A DNA stretch of 63,266 nt. It comes from a virus. The stretch spans positions 1 to 63,266 of IMG/VR virus record IMGVR_UViG_3300045970_000244; one strand, written 5' to 3'. The translations under genes and the position numbers were made by a program. Positions 1 through 8,458 of the stretch are shown here, piece by piece. Numbering within the stretch: the stretch's first letter is position 1; the number at the start of each line of letters is the position of its first letter. The notes beneath the pieces were generated by a model. It was not told where the DNA came from and did not search any database. It saw nothing but the letters and a program-made list of their open reading frames with translations.

Positions 1-127
1 TAGATGTAGTTTGTCGCGCTTGTCGGATACGTCGCCTTAATGACTAGCCCATATGTGACACCAGAAGTGATTGTGACATTGGCGAAGTTAAAGTAAATCC
101 ACTGCCCACCACTTGTTGAGCCACCGG
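1..127. repeat. Terminal direct repeat (left copy), circular contig overlap
   Basis: The first 127 bases are identical to the last 127 (63140-63266). The repeat lies inside a protein-coding frame that continues cleanly across the join. 127 is a common assembler k-mer length, so this is best read as the overlap of a circular assembly rather than a biological terminal repeat. It implies either a circularly permuted or a cohesive-ended virion molecule. Confidence 0.95.
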
Positions 128-2285
128 CTTTAGTAATCGTGGATGGATCTATGGTATTGGTTGCGGTGGCGACAACTGTTCCATTTGGAAACCCGGCCGA
201 GGTCTGTTGAAGTTCACAACTGAGAGCGTAACCAGATGGGATCGTTCCCACTTGCCAAGCTCTAAAGCTTGCAGTTCGCAGCCGGTTTGAGGTCGCGAGA
301 AAGGTTTGGCCAGCATACGCTTGCGTGGTGTCTACTTTTAGCTGCGCACCTGTGTTTGGGCCAGCATAGTTTGAAACGGTTATACCTTGAAAGTTTGTTA
401 CATCGCAAATCTCGTAGAGGTGAGCGCGGTCTACAGAGTCGGGGTGAACCATGTCGGCAGCAATGAGAACATGGTTGTCGTTCGATGGGTTTACCACCAA
501 ACGATGCGGGGTTTTGTACCACGACACATATCCGGATGCTGACCATCCGTTATAAAGAGATGGAACCAAATTGCTGATTGCGTAGCTGGTGAAACTTGGG
601 GTCCCAGTGAGTACGTTTGCGGAATATCCGATTCTGGTTGTACCATTGGTGATATCACCAAACACAACATATGCTTTGCCAGAAGAGGTCACTCGGGCAT
701 CCATGATGTACTGAGCGGTGTTGAGGCTGCTTACGTTAACGGTCGTTCCCGTCAAATTGCCTTGATCCCAATACGTGTACCGCACCCAAGTGCTGTTGTC
801 AGAGACAAACAGATGAACTCGGTGAGCGGAGCCGGTGCCGGTAATGAACATGCTGGGTGGAAGAGTCCACAGTGCGACTACGTTCACGCCTGCACCTAGA
901 TATGTTGTGGTACTTCCGACCCACGAGAAGAATTTGGGTTGTAATGAATTACCACTGTAATCATTTGTGATGGCAACAAACGAGGCATCAACGGGGTCAA
1001 TACCAACAATACTTACTATGTCGACTGAACCACTGGCATGAATTTGACCCATGCCGCCGCCAGCGTTGTATTGGAAATCGGTGAAGGATGATGCACCAAC
1101 TGAAAGGTCACACTGAATGGCCCAAACTTCAGAGTATGTTCCGCCGCTTTTGCCGTATGTTGAAACTATTCGTCCGTTGTTTGCAACGGCCAACTGATTT
1201 GAGTTTTGATAGTTGAAATTGCCCTGAGCATTTTCATACTGAGCGTAGCCTTGTACGCCAGCGGAAGTTTTACTTCCAAGCTCAGAAAATGTCTTGCCGT
1301 AATCAGAAGACCCAAACCAATGCCACAAAGAGTTGTTTGACGCCTGTTTCTCAAGAACCCGAACCAAAACATATTGCCTATTGAGTGAGATGGCTGCATC
1401 GGTCTTGAGAATAGTTCCAGCAATGCTACCGCTGATCTTCGATAGGAAGTTCTCTCCCGGCAAGCGAATGGTCGATGGCTCGTAGATGCCAACATCAGCA
1501 ATAGAGACAGACTCAAACGTAGCTGCCACACCGCCGAGTTCAAACTGATAATCGAACGGTTCAATTCGAAGTTGTGCCGGGTATTCCGATGCCGACAGGC
1601 CCATCGAAAGATCGAGCGAGTTCGTGTTCGTCAGAACCAAAGTTGTCTCATCTGCGCCAGAACTGTAGGTGCAGCTTGACACCGGGAACAGTTCAAGAAT
1701 GTTCGTGGTAGCGTTGAAGATTGAGACAAGTTTTGGTTGCGTGAGAGCGCCGTCAGGGTAAACGAGTTTCGATACCTTGACCTTCTTGCTTCCTGTTGAG
1801 GTGAACAGGTTGGTCACATCACCCTGAATCTTGAACGTGTTTGAGGATACAGCCGTAGGTTTCGGAGCGATCTGAATGAGCGACGCAACGATGATGCCTT
1901 CAGCCGAAGACACCTTGGCCGACACGGCGCCGGAACGTGAATAGGTTCCGCTGAGATTCGATCCAGAAAGCTGAAGTTTTGATCCAGAGACAATGGTGTT
2001 TGAAAGAGTGCCGCGCCCAGTGGCGTTGAAGTCGTCCCACATCTGGCCCGGTGCTGTGGCGAATGCCGCCCCGAGTTCTCGTGCGGTCAAACCACCCAAG
2101 AGGTCAGTGCTCCCACCACCTCCACCGCCGATGTCGCCGTTGACGATTGCGGCGTAAAGTTGCTTGTTCAGTCCTTTGGCCGTGACGTAGATTTTGGTGT
2201 CGTTGATGAGTTGCGAATCGGTCCCGCCTGCGGAAGCCAATTCAGCCGAACTCTTCACATCTTCATTTTGAATTTTGCCAGCCAT
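1..2285 (-). CDS. Large tail fibre / receptor-binding protein, N-terminal 761 residues (continues at 63139)
   Basis: The ATG at 2285 follows a GAGGTGAAAG ribosome site. The frame has no stop down to base 1 and continues at 63139 to the stop at 61768, giving about 1218 residues on the circle. The first 75 residues look like a fibre base with a Gly6 linker. Around residues 326-333 there is an Asp-box-like motif (SSDYGKTF), as in sialidase-type beta-propellers. Later residues, with an NTIDPST stretch and alternating aromatic strands, look like a beta-sandwich carbohydrate-binding domain. It is the last gene before three small fibre genes and is presumably the host-recognition protein. The exact fold is inferred. 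Confidence 0.85.
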   Translation of the reverse strand, partial: MAGKIQNEDVKSSAELASAGGTDSQLINDTKIYVTAKGLNKQLYAAIVNGDIGGGGGGSTDLLGGLTARELGAAFATAPGQMWDDFNATGRGTLSNTIVSGSKLQLSGSNLSGTYSRSGAVSAKVSSAEGIIVASLIQIAPKPTAVSSNTFKIQGDVTNLFTSTGSKKVKVSKLVYPDGALTQPKLVSIFNATTNILELFPVSSCTYSSGADETTLVLTNTNSLDLSMGLSASEYPAQLRIEPFDYQFELGGVAATFESVSIADVGIYEPSTIRLPGENFLSKISGSIAGTILKTDAAISLNRQYVLVRVLEKQASNNSLWHWFGSSDYGKTFSELGSKTSAGVQGYAQYENAQGNFNYQNSNQLAVANNGRIVSTYGKSGGTYSEVWAIQCDLSVGASSFTDFQYNAGGGMGQIHASGSVDIVSIVGIDPVDASFVAITNDYSGNSLQPKFFSWVGSTTTYLGAGVNVVALWTLPPSMFITGTGSAHRVHLFVSDNSTWVRYTYWDQGNLTGTTVNVSSLNTAQYIMDARVTSSGKAYVVFGDITNGTTRIGYSANVLTGTPSFTSYAISNLVPSLYNGWSASGYVSWYKTPHRLVVNPSNDNHVLIAADMVHPDSVDRAHLYEICDVTNFQGITVSNYAGPNTGAQLKVDTTQAYAGQTFLATSNRLRTASFRAWQVGTIPSGYALSCELQQTSAGFPNGTVVATATNTIDPSTITKAGGSTSGGQWIYFNFANVTITSGVTYGLVIKATYPTSATNYI

Positions 2286-2293
2286 CTTTCACC

Positions 2294-2542
2294 TCAGTAA
2301 GAGTAAACCGCCACCAAATCTTGGCCCGCTTTTGGGGCCGTCGTCATCGTAATACTGGTACCACTTCGAGAATAATCCGAAACGAGCAGTCCGTCACGGA
2401 ACAGAGAGAAGGAACCCGTGGTCGGAGTGTGAGCCAGAGTGAACGCGGTATTTGTGCCGTTGATTGAACCTGAAGGCGTTTCCGCCACCATCGTTCCACC
2501 ACCGCCACCAACCACTGAAAACTTTGACGTTACTCTTGCCAC
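2294..2542 (-). CDS. Small fibre-associated protein (82 aa), free-standing copy of fibre C-terminal module
   Basis: After a short Gly-rich leader, the protein is essentially one beta-rich module beginning ETPSGSINGTNTAFTL and ending in a Y-x-Y terminus. The same ending (GD/QD-L-x-V-x-Y-x-Y) closes the two fibre genes just upstream. Modules of this type are common at the ends of phage fibre proteins. The stop codon lies 8 bases before the start of the large fibre gene, so the two are co-translated. It may act as a connector or cap subunit of the fibre; this is inference. Confidence 0.75.
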   Translation of the reverse strand: MARVTSKFSVVGGGGGTMVAETPSGSINGTNTAFTLAHTPTTGSFSLFRDGLLVSDYSRSGTSITMTTAPKAGQDLVAVYSY

Positions 2543-2558
2543 GGGTTCCTCAGCTCAA

Positions 2559-3842
2559 TTAATACGCATACTTGACGAGAAGGACATCGCCGGCCACGAG
2601 CGCCGCCGCACCACCGGTGCAGAGATCTCCGCCAGTCTTGAACGTCAAGCGGGTTTTACCACCAGCGCCGCCGGTCAACGAAAGGTCATAATCCACACCT
2701 TCCGTCTGTACGATGCCTGAGATCACGAGGTCAAGGCTGTTCGCCTTAACGACCTGCGCCAAGTCAATGTACTGAGCGGTCACGTCGCCGGAGACAAGGG
2801 TTTTGCTTTCCTTGTTCCATGAGAACGTGCCCTGCTTGCCCGAAAGAGCGGAGTTGACAGCCGACACGCTCGGTGCCTGATCCGTTTCCGAACCAGCGAG
2901 GGTGTTAAGGACTGCCGCCGTTTTCGCGCGCGCCGCCGTGAAATACTGTGCCGTGCCTTCTGCAACGTCGCTCGTGGTGAGAACCACAACTCCGACCTGC
3001 CCGTTGACAGAGGTGACTTCGTTGCTGTTCAGCGACTTGAACCACTTGCCGTCGGCTCCGTAGATCACGAAGTCGCCAACTGCGAAGGTGATCGCCCCGT
3101 TGCCGAAGTTGCGAGTTCCAGCCACCGTCACTTCATAAACGTCGCCAGCATTGCCGGTTCCGTCAGAGAGCGAAGGCGTGTTGGTCGAGGCATTGTACTG
3201 CCCCTGAAGTTCCATCACGGTGTTCGGCAATTGCGATGCCGGAATTTTACCACCACCATCAAGGGTTGCGACACCGCTGTTCGCGCCCTTCTCCGATGAG
3301 CTGATCTTCGCGCCGAGAGCGGTATTCACCGCCGCGACAGAAGGAGCTTGGTCGGTTTCGCTGCCAGCCAACGTGTTCAGAACGGCTGCGGTCTTCGCGC
3401 GAGCTGCTGTGAAATACAGGTTCGCGCCTTCAGACACGTCGCCAGTGTCAAGGGTCACTGAACCGGTCTTGCCGGCCACGCTCTGCACCGGAGCCGCCGC
3501 CGAAGCGCGTCCCGTGGTGAAGTAAAGGTTCGTGCCTTCAGCGATGTCCGAAGTCGTCAGGACGACGACGCCCGTCGCACCGTTCACCGATGAAACCGGC
3601 GAGCTGGCCGAGATCAACGATAGAACGTAGGATTTGCGCGTCAGGCCGTTGTTGGTGGTTGGATCGGCGGCCACTTCTGGTACCGATGCGAACTCAACGA
3701 CGTCTGACGAATTGACGCGAAGGACGTTAATGTCTGCGGTTCCGGCAGCGTTGCGGCTGCGGAGCCATCCACCAGAAAGAAAGCGAAGCAGTTCATCGGT
3801 GATCTGGTTTACGCCGATGAACTTTGTTGTTAATTTAGCCAT
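2559..3842 (-). CDS. Tail fibre protein (427 aa) with internal repeats
   Basis: The protein has two long near-identical segments: SVNG-x2-GVVVLTTSD-x-AEGT followed by an LYFT/QYFT-x2-RA block and a TLAGSETDQAPSV block, roughly residues 83-175 and 278-345. Between them lies a segment resembling the collagen-free shaft repeats of phage fibres (TLDGGGKIPASQLP). The C-terminus carries the module ending VLLVKYAY that is shared with its neighbours. Shaft repeats of the same kind (LYFT-x2-RA, QSVAG-x-TG) recur in the 830-residue fibre at 57452-59944. Confidence 0.85.
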   Translation of the reverse strand: MAKLTTKFIGVNQITDELLRFLSGGWLRSRNAAGTADINVLRVNSSDVVEFASVPEVAADPTTNNGLTRKSYVLSLISASSPVSSVNGATGVVVLTTSDIAEGTNLYFTTGRASAAAPVQSVAGKTGSVTLDTGDVSEGANLYFTAARAKTAAVLNTLAGSETDQAPSVAAVNTALGAKISSSEKGANSGVATLDGGGKIPASQLPNTVMELQGQYNASTNTPSLSDGTGNAGDVYEVTVAGTRNFGNGAITFAVGDFVIYGADGKWFKSLNSNEVTSVNGQVGVVVLTTSDVAEGTAQYFTAARAKTAAVLNTLAGSETDQAPSVSAVNSALSGKQGTFSWNKESKTLVSGDVTAQYIDLAQVVKANSLDLVISGIVQTEGVDYDLSLTGGAGGKTRLTFKTGGDLCTGGAAALVAGDVLLVKYAY

Positions 3843-3857
3843 GAGATCTCCTGAAGG

Positions 3858-4643
3858 TTAATAAAAGTAACTTACTCTCAACTGGTCATTCGCCGCTAAC
3901 AGCGCCTCAAGCCCTAGACCGGTCCAACTGAGTTGGTTTCCGCTTACTACGAAGTCCGTTCCATAGACTTGAGCAATACCGCCGATCATGTCCACGGTGA
4001 CCGCCGTGGGCTGAATCGGAACGTCGGGCAGCGTAATGGCCTTGTTGGTTATATCGGCTGCCAAAAGGATTGGGTAAATCGTTTTCGGTGTGATGCTGGA
4101 CCCACCGCCGCCTCCACCACCGCCGCCAGAACCACCGGTCGTGAGGTAAGCAACATAAGGGACTTGGCCTGTTTGCGGGATGCTCCCTACGGCAAATTTG
4201 ACCGCCTTGGAAGCGCCAGAATCGATCAGCGTGAAGTCGGCAACCACCTTCTGCACCACGTCAGCAAATACGATGAGCGAATCCTGATTCACCGGTACGC
4301 CGGTGAGAACGAACGTGTCGTTAATGCCGTCAACCGTGCCGATGGGCGTTTCTTGCTTGAGTCCAATTCCGTTGATTGCGGCGTCGAGCTGAGTGAGTTG
4401 CGTTTGGACCGTCGTGCCAACAGCGAAAACATGACCCGTTGGGTCTGCTGGAATCAGGGCGGCCGTCAGGGCCTCAAACCATTCAATCCATTTTCCGGTA
4501 AGCCAGAACAGCCAGTTCATGTATTGGAACGGAGGTTTTTCACCGGCGACCCAACCAGTAAATGCCTGCGGAGAAGGCGGCTCAACGACTTTTGAGTTAC
4601 TGCCGTCTGTCCAATTTAGAAACTTCGTCGGTTTGATCGCCAT
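3858..4643 (-). CDS. Tail fibre / baseplate-proximal fibre adaptor (261 aa)
   Basis: The N-terminus (KPTKFLNWTDG...WVAGEKPPFQYMNWLFWLTGKW) is typical of the baseplate-attachment end of phage fibres. The middle holds an ETPIGTVDGINDTFVLTG module and a run of nine glycines. The C-terminus again ends in an NDQLRVSYFY-type module. The gene lies directly downstream of the baseplate genes, so it probably joins the fibres to the baseplate wedge. Confidence 0.8.
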   Translation of the reverse strand: MAIKPTKFLNWTDGSNSKVVEPPSPQAFTGWVAGEKPPFQYMNWLFWLTGKWIEWFEALTAALIPADPTGHVFAVGTTVQTQLTQLDAAINGIGLKQETPIGTVDGINDTFVLTGVPVNQDSLIVFADVVQKVVADFTLIDSGASKAVKFAVGSIPQTGQVPYVAYLTTGGSGGGGGGGGGSSITPKTIYPILLAADITNKAITLPDVPIQPTAVTVDMIGGIAQVYGTDFVVSGNQLSWTGLGLEALLAANDQLRVSYFY

Positions 4644-4666
4644 AATCGCTTTCCTCTATCCTAACC

Positions 4667-5272
4667 TCATTGCGACGGATTATTAAATATCAGACTCGCG
4701 AACGTACCGCCTACGGCAGAATCGTTCACGTCGCCGAACCCACCATCGGTTTGCGCGCCACCGGCAAAAGCGAAGGCACCCAACCCGTCGTATACCGCCA
4801 AATCAACCAAGCTGATCCCCGCGCCCAGCGTGTCAATGATTATTTGCTCGACCAACGGGTAAAGGGCCGGGTCGAGTGTCGTTCCGCCAACGCCAAACGC
4901 GACAGCAGCGGGGTACATCTCCTTGAGTTGCACAACTTGTGCAGAAAACAAGAGTTGCACCAGAGTAATCATCGTGTCGATAGTGGTGTCAGAATTGTTT
5001 TTGGCGATCGTGCCAAGCAAAAATATAAGATACTGCGCGTCAGAGAGGCCGCCCCGGGTGATGCCAATAATCTCACCGAGGTTGTCGAGCTGCTTTCCAA
5101 CGGAGCTGTAAAGCTGACGGCCGGCGTCCAGCGCGTAAATCGCACTCTCAAGGTCTTGCGCTGGGTCGACAAACGCGGCAATAAGCGCCGCGAGACGTGG
5201 CTTGTCCTTGTACTGCTGCATCAAGCGGAACAAGGCGTCGGCTGTGTGCGTGTCAATTCTGCTGGCTAACAT
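4667..5272 (-). CDS. Baseplate wedge-type protein, DUF2612-like (201 aa)
   Basis: A compact protein following baseplate J in the order seen in simple myovirus baseplates. Residues 40-85 (AIYALDAGRQLYSSVGKQLDNLGEIIGITRGGLSDAQY) match the characteristic region of DUF2612-type wedge proteins: a helix, LDxLGxxIG, R-GLSDxxY. The C-terminus is Gly/Ala-rich. It probably bridges the J protein and the fibre adaptor. Confidence 0.75.
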   Translation of the reverse strand: MLASRIDTHTADALFRLMQQYKDKPRLAALIAAFVDPAQDLESAIYALDAGRQLYSSVGKQLDNLGEIIGITRGGLSDAQYLIFLLGTIAKNNSDTTIDTMITLVQLLFSAQVVQLKEMYPAAVAFGVGGTTLDPALYPLVEQIIIDTLGAGISLVDLAVYDGLGAFAFAGGAQTDGGFGDVNDSAVGGTFASLIFNNPSQ

Positions 5273-5281
5273 CGCCTACCC

Positions 5282-7132
5282 TCACACATAGTTCACCGTC
5301 ACGATGATGCGGAAGCTCTCGAACGCGGCCTGCTGCGCGGCTTGGAGCTGGATGTTGGAGTTGGTGACCGGGTTCGGCGCGATGCCGAAGGCCAAACTGT
5401 ACGAAACAATCCCGGGTACGTCGTTGAACGCGCCAACCAGACCGTTTGAGCCGAAGCCCACGATTGTGCCGCCAATCGGGATAGCGTTCCCGATGCCGAG
5501 GATGTCGCTCTGGATAGTCCCTACTCCGTCCGGTGGGAATAAGCTCTGTTTCACGTTCAAGGTGATGGCCACGTAGACCGGCATCTGTGTCGGCCGCGAG
5601 AACTTGATGGTGTACGGCTGCCCGAATCGGTCCGTGATGATGACGCTCTGATTGCCGTAGGTCTCGATGCCGGCCGGCTTGCTCTCGTAAATTGCTTGGG
5701 CGATGTCGTTGTCCGAGCCGCCAGCCACGACGATCTCAAAAGCCTTGCCCGGGCGCGTGAACTCGACTGCGGACCCCACAGGGTTGCCGGTCTTGGTCAG
5801 CGTGTTGGTCGTAATGACCGTAAGAGGCTGAGCCTGCCCGCCGGTGGCTCCGTTGAAATCGATGGTAAACCCAGCGATCCAATCGCCGATGACCAGCACT
5901 TCCTCGAACTCGGTGAGTAAGTTGATGGCGGCCTGAATGGTGGCGGCCGTGGCGCTGAACGGAATCAAGGCCGTGGTGCCCGGGGCGAGCTGTAAGCGAA
6001 AGTTTCCGGCGTCGGGCACGTCGGCGAAAAACAGCGTCTGCTCGGCGGCGATGTTCAGGTTCTCAAACCCGATGGCGGCCGAAACACCAGAAACCAACCT
6101 GACCTTCTCGACGATGCTCTGAAGTGGCCCGTTGGCCTCGGTAGCCAGCAAGGTCAACCGGCGCTGTAGGGCTTCGGTATCAGTTTCAATATTTGTGCCA
6201 ACAATGACGTCTAGCGGGTTATTTACACCCGTCCACCCAGAAACCGGCGTTACGATCTCCGTCAGGGTTCCTGCTGGCGCTGGGATGGGGCCGTTTTCCG
6301 CACAGATTGCCGCCGAGACGGCCTTTGCCACCGACCCGAGGGTTGTGGCTACAATCTGCACATTGACCGCTGTGGCGCCCGTCTGGAGCGTATTCGAGGC
6401 CAACGTAAAGAGGTTTTGTTTCTGGGAACCAGAGCTCGGGTTGGCTCCCGTGGGCGTGCCAGCACCGAACGTGATCGAAAAACCGGAAGTGTACGCCCCG
6501 CTGACCACGACGTCCGTGTACGGATAGTTGTTGTTCGTGAGGTCGTGCAGCGCGCGAATGGCGGATTGAACGTCGCCAGAGGTGGCGTCAAAATTGAGGG
6601 GTGTCGTGTCGAGAGTCACGCCGGAGGGTGCAACGATACGTAACACCATGGAGCCGCTGTTCGGAACCGACGTAAAGTAGATGCTCTGCACCGCGTTGAC
6701 TGCGGCGAGGATGGTCGCGTCCGCCGTGATCTGGAAGTTCTTCGTTGATCCCGGCACTCGCGCCAGAGAGCCAATGGGAACGATGGTTCCGGCGTCGCCA
6801 TAAAGTTCAAGCCCGTTGATGCCGGCCTCTGTGGGAGAGGTTTTGCTTGGCGTTGCCCCGAGGCGCTTCAGTCCGTTCAGGGCGAGGATGTTGTCAACCG
6901 AGGTGCCCTCGGCTCCACCCGGGTACTGTGATGCGTAGACGGCCTCGGCGAGCTGCCACAAAAGGGCCTCGCGCTCCGAGAAGATTCCGACAAGCTGGCC
7001 CAAAACCGACTCACCAAGCAGGTTCAGGTTCGTGCCGAAGGCCACGCGGAGACTGTCTTCAATCTCGCCCTTGATGACCTGCTGCTGTTTCGCAATGAAG
7101 CCACTCACCGTAAGGCCGTATTCAGTGCTCAT
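5282..7132 (-). CDS. Baseplate J-like wedge protein with two inserted repeat domains (616 aa)
   Basis: The N-terminal 140 residues (helical, then PGGAEGTSVDNILALNG and GTIVPIGSLARVPGS) and the region around 260-350 are typical of baseplate J / gp47-type wedge proteins. Two insert domains interrupt the fold, about residues 149-258 and 365-457. They resemble each other (VPNSGSMVLRI versus VPDAGNFRLQL; YTSGFSITFGAG versus WIAGFTIDFNGA). The family is usually shorter, and the excess is these inserts. It overlaps the gp25-like gene by an ATGA. Confidence 0.85.
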   Translation of the reverse strand: MSTEYGLTVSGFIAKQQQVIKGEIEDSLRVAFGTNLNLLGESVLGQLVGIFSEREALLWQLAEAVYASQYPGGAEGTSVDNILALNGLKRLGATPSKTSPTEAGINGLELYGDAGTIVPIGSLARVPGSTKNFQITADATILAAVNAVQSIYFTSVPNSGSMVLRIVAPSGVTLDTTPLNFDATSGDVQSAIRALHDLTNNNYPYTDVVVSGAYTSGFSITFGAGTPTGANPSSGSQKQNLFTLASNTLQTGATAVNVQIVATTLGSVAKAVSAAICAENGPIPAPAGTLTEIVTPVSGWTGVNNPLDVIVGTNIETDTEALQRRLTLLATEANGPLQSIVEKVRLVSGVSAAIGFENLNIAAEQTLFFADVPDAGNFRLQLAPGTTALIPFSATAATIQAAINLLTEFEEVLVIGDWIAGFTIDFNGATGGQAQPLTVITTNTLTKTGNPVGSAVEFTRPGKAFEIVVAGGSDNDIAQAIYESKPAGIETYGNQSVIITDRFGQPYTIKFSRPTQMPVYVAITLNVKQSLFPPDGVGTIQSDILGIGNAIPIGGTIVGFGSNGLVGAFNDVPGIVSYSLAFGIAPNPVTNSNIQLQAAQQAAFESFRIIVTVNYV

Positions 7133-7503
7133 GTCAACGCTCCCGCGTAATCAACGGTGCCAGTGGTGGTCTGGGCGCTGAACGCAATCTCAAGTTTTCG
7201 GTTCACAAAATCAGGCTTAAAGGCATAGGTGTTCAACTGGATGACCCCGGGCGTGCCCAGAATCTGGTTAATGAACAGCGCGTCGATCTTGCTCTGATCC
7301 GGATTTTTCACCAATATCTGTTGGAAATACGGCAGTCCGATCGTGTTGTCCATGAACCACTCACCCAAAAACGACCGCAACCGCTGAAGGATGTGCTGCC
7401 GGATGGCTTCGGTGCTTTCGGTCAGGACCAAGTCGCCGTCGACGATCTTGAGATCGAGGTAGTTTGGAGAGCCGCCGTCAAGATCAAGTGCGATGTCACT
7501 CAC
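7129..7503 (-). CDS. gp25/gp46-like baseplate wedge protein (124 aa)
   Basis: I place the start at a GTG (7503) that overlaps the upstream stop as GTGA; the frame is open further upstream but covers the neighbouring gene. The sequence (TESTEAIRQHILQRLRSFLGEWFMD...GLPYFQ) is characteristic of gp25/Mu gp46/XkdS-type lysozyme-like wedge proteins that initiate sheath assembly. Its neighbours are the baseplate J protein downstream and a small unknown protein upstream. Confidence 0.85.
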   Translation of the reverse strand: MSDIALDLDGGSPNYLDLKIVDGDLVLTESTEAIRQHILQRLRSFLGEWFMDNTIGLPYFQQILVKNPDQSKIDALFINQILGTPGVIQLNTYAFKPDFVNRKLEIAFSAQTTTGTVDYAGALT

Positions 7504-7742
7504 GCGATAGTTCCTGTTCCGGCTCCGGGACCGCTTACGCCGCCGCCCGGGACCACTCCCGACACCGAAGCGACCTGCACCGTAATCTGGGCGTTGGCCT
7601 TGATGTCGTCGTAAATAAGCTGCATGATGCCTTCCCACATCGCCTTGAGCTGGTTATCGCTCACTGGCGCGCCGGGCGCTGGCTGCTGGCTCTTGACGAA
7701 TGCTGCAATCTGGTCTCCTACGGGAGTTGGATTCAGCGCCAT
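7500..7742 (-). CDS. Small baseplate-region protein of unknown function (80 aa)
   Basis: The ATG overlaps the stop of the spike gene (TAATG) and the stop overlaps the wedge gene start (GTGA), so it is translationally coupled on both sides. An N-terminal helix-forming half is followed by a Gly/Val/Pro-rich tail (VVPGGGVSGPGAG). I do not recognise a family. Its position suggests a baseplate accessory role. Confidence 0.65.
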   Translation of the reverse strand: MALNPTPVGDQIAAFVKSQQPAPGAPVSDNQLKAMWEGIMQLIYDDIKANAQITVQVASVSGVVPGGGVSGPGAGTGTIA

Positions 7743-8458
7743 TAGCCTTTCAGTGCCTCCAGCTTGGTTTTCAGCTCGTCAATATCGGTCTTCAGCGTCG
7801 TGTACTGAGAAAAAGAGTTCAGCTTCATCGGGCCGAAGATCGTGTTCGTTGTGTCCTTGCTCAGAGTATCACTCAACGTACTCAGTTTGTCAGTGATTTG
7901 AACCAGAAGGGCAAGGACTTCGTCGCCGCCGACCTTGGCGAACTTGAATTTTCCGGGCTTCTTTACGGTAATCTCTGCCGCCCCGTTGTGAAGCACCATG
8001 TCGGCCGCAGCGCCGCTCAGAGGTGCGGCCTTTGCGTACAATCCCGGGATGAACACGGCGTCGCTCAGATCATGCCTGCGCGGGTCCGCCGGGTCGACCA
8101 TTCCGCCCGTCTGTGCCCAAGTGTCCAAGCTGCGTTCCGAGAACACCGCCAGCCCCGTGTCCCCTACGGCGATAGGGAGCTTCACCCAATAGTCAGCACC
8201 GCGCGGGTGAACCACCGGCACGTCCTGAATCACTGGCAGGGGCTTGAGCGAGCCGTCTTTGTACTTGCGCTGGAGCAAAGGTTGGATGTCGCACATGGCG
8301 TTGCCCTTGAGCGCGACGATCTTCGCGGGCATGGCCGTGTGGACGTCGTAGAGCATGGAGTCGATTGCGTCGCGCATCACAACGTCGAGGGGAAGGGTTT
8401 CGTTCGCGGTGTCGTCTGTGTTGGGGTCGAACGGGTCGTCGTAAATTGTCTCGCTCAC
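7742..8458 (-). CDS. Baseplate spike protein, gp138/gp5-like (238 aa)
   Basis: The GTG start at 8458 overlaps the hub stop. Residues 22-120 (RDAIDSMLYDVHTAMPAKIVALKGNAMCDIQPLLQR... and PIAVGDTGLAVFSERSLDTW) match the OB-fold N-terminal domain of gp138-type spikes. A short beta-strand segment (VLHNGAAEITVKKPGKFKFAKVGG cut by turns) and a C-terminal coiled coil follow. It should form the trimeric membrane-piercing tip on the hub. Confidence 0.8.
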   Translation of the reverse strand: MSETIYDDPFDPNTDDTANETLPLDVVMRDAIDSMLYDVHTAMPAKIVALKGNAMCDIQPLLQRKYKDGSLKPLPVIQDVPVVHPRGADYWVKLPIAVGDTGLAVFSERSLDTWAQTGGMVDPADPRRHDLSDAVFIPGLYAKAAPLSGAAADMVLHNGAAEITVKKPGKFKFAKVGGDEVLALLVQITDKLSTLSDTLSKDTTNTIFGPMKLNSFSQYTTLKTDIDELKTKLEALKG

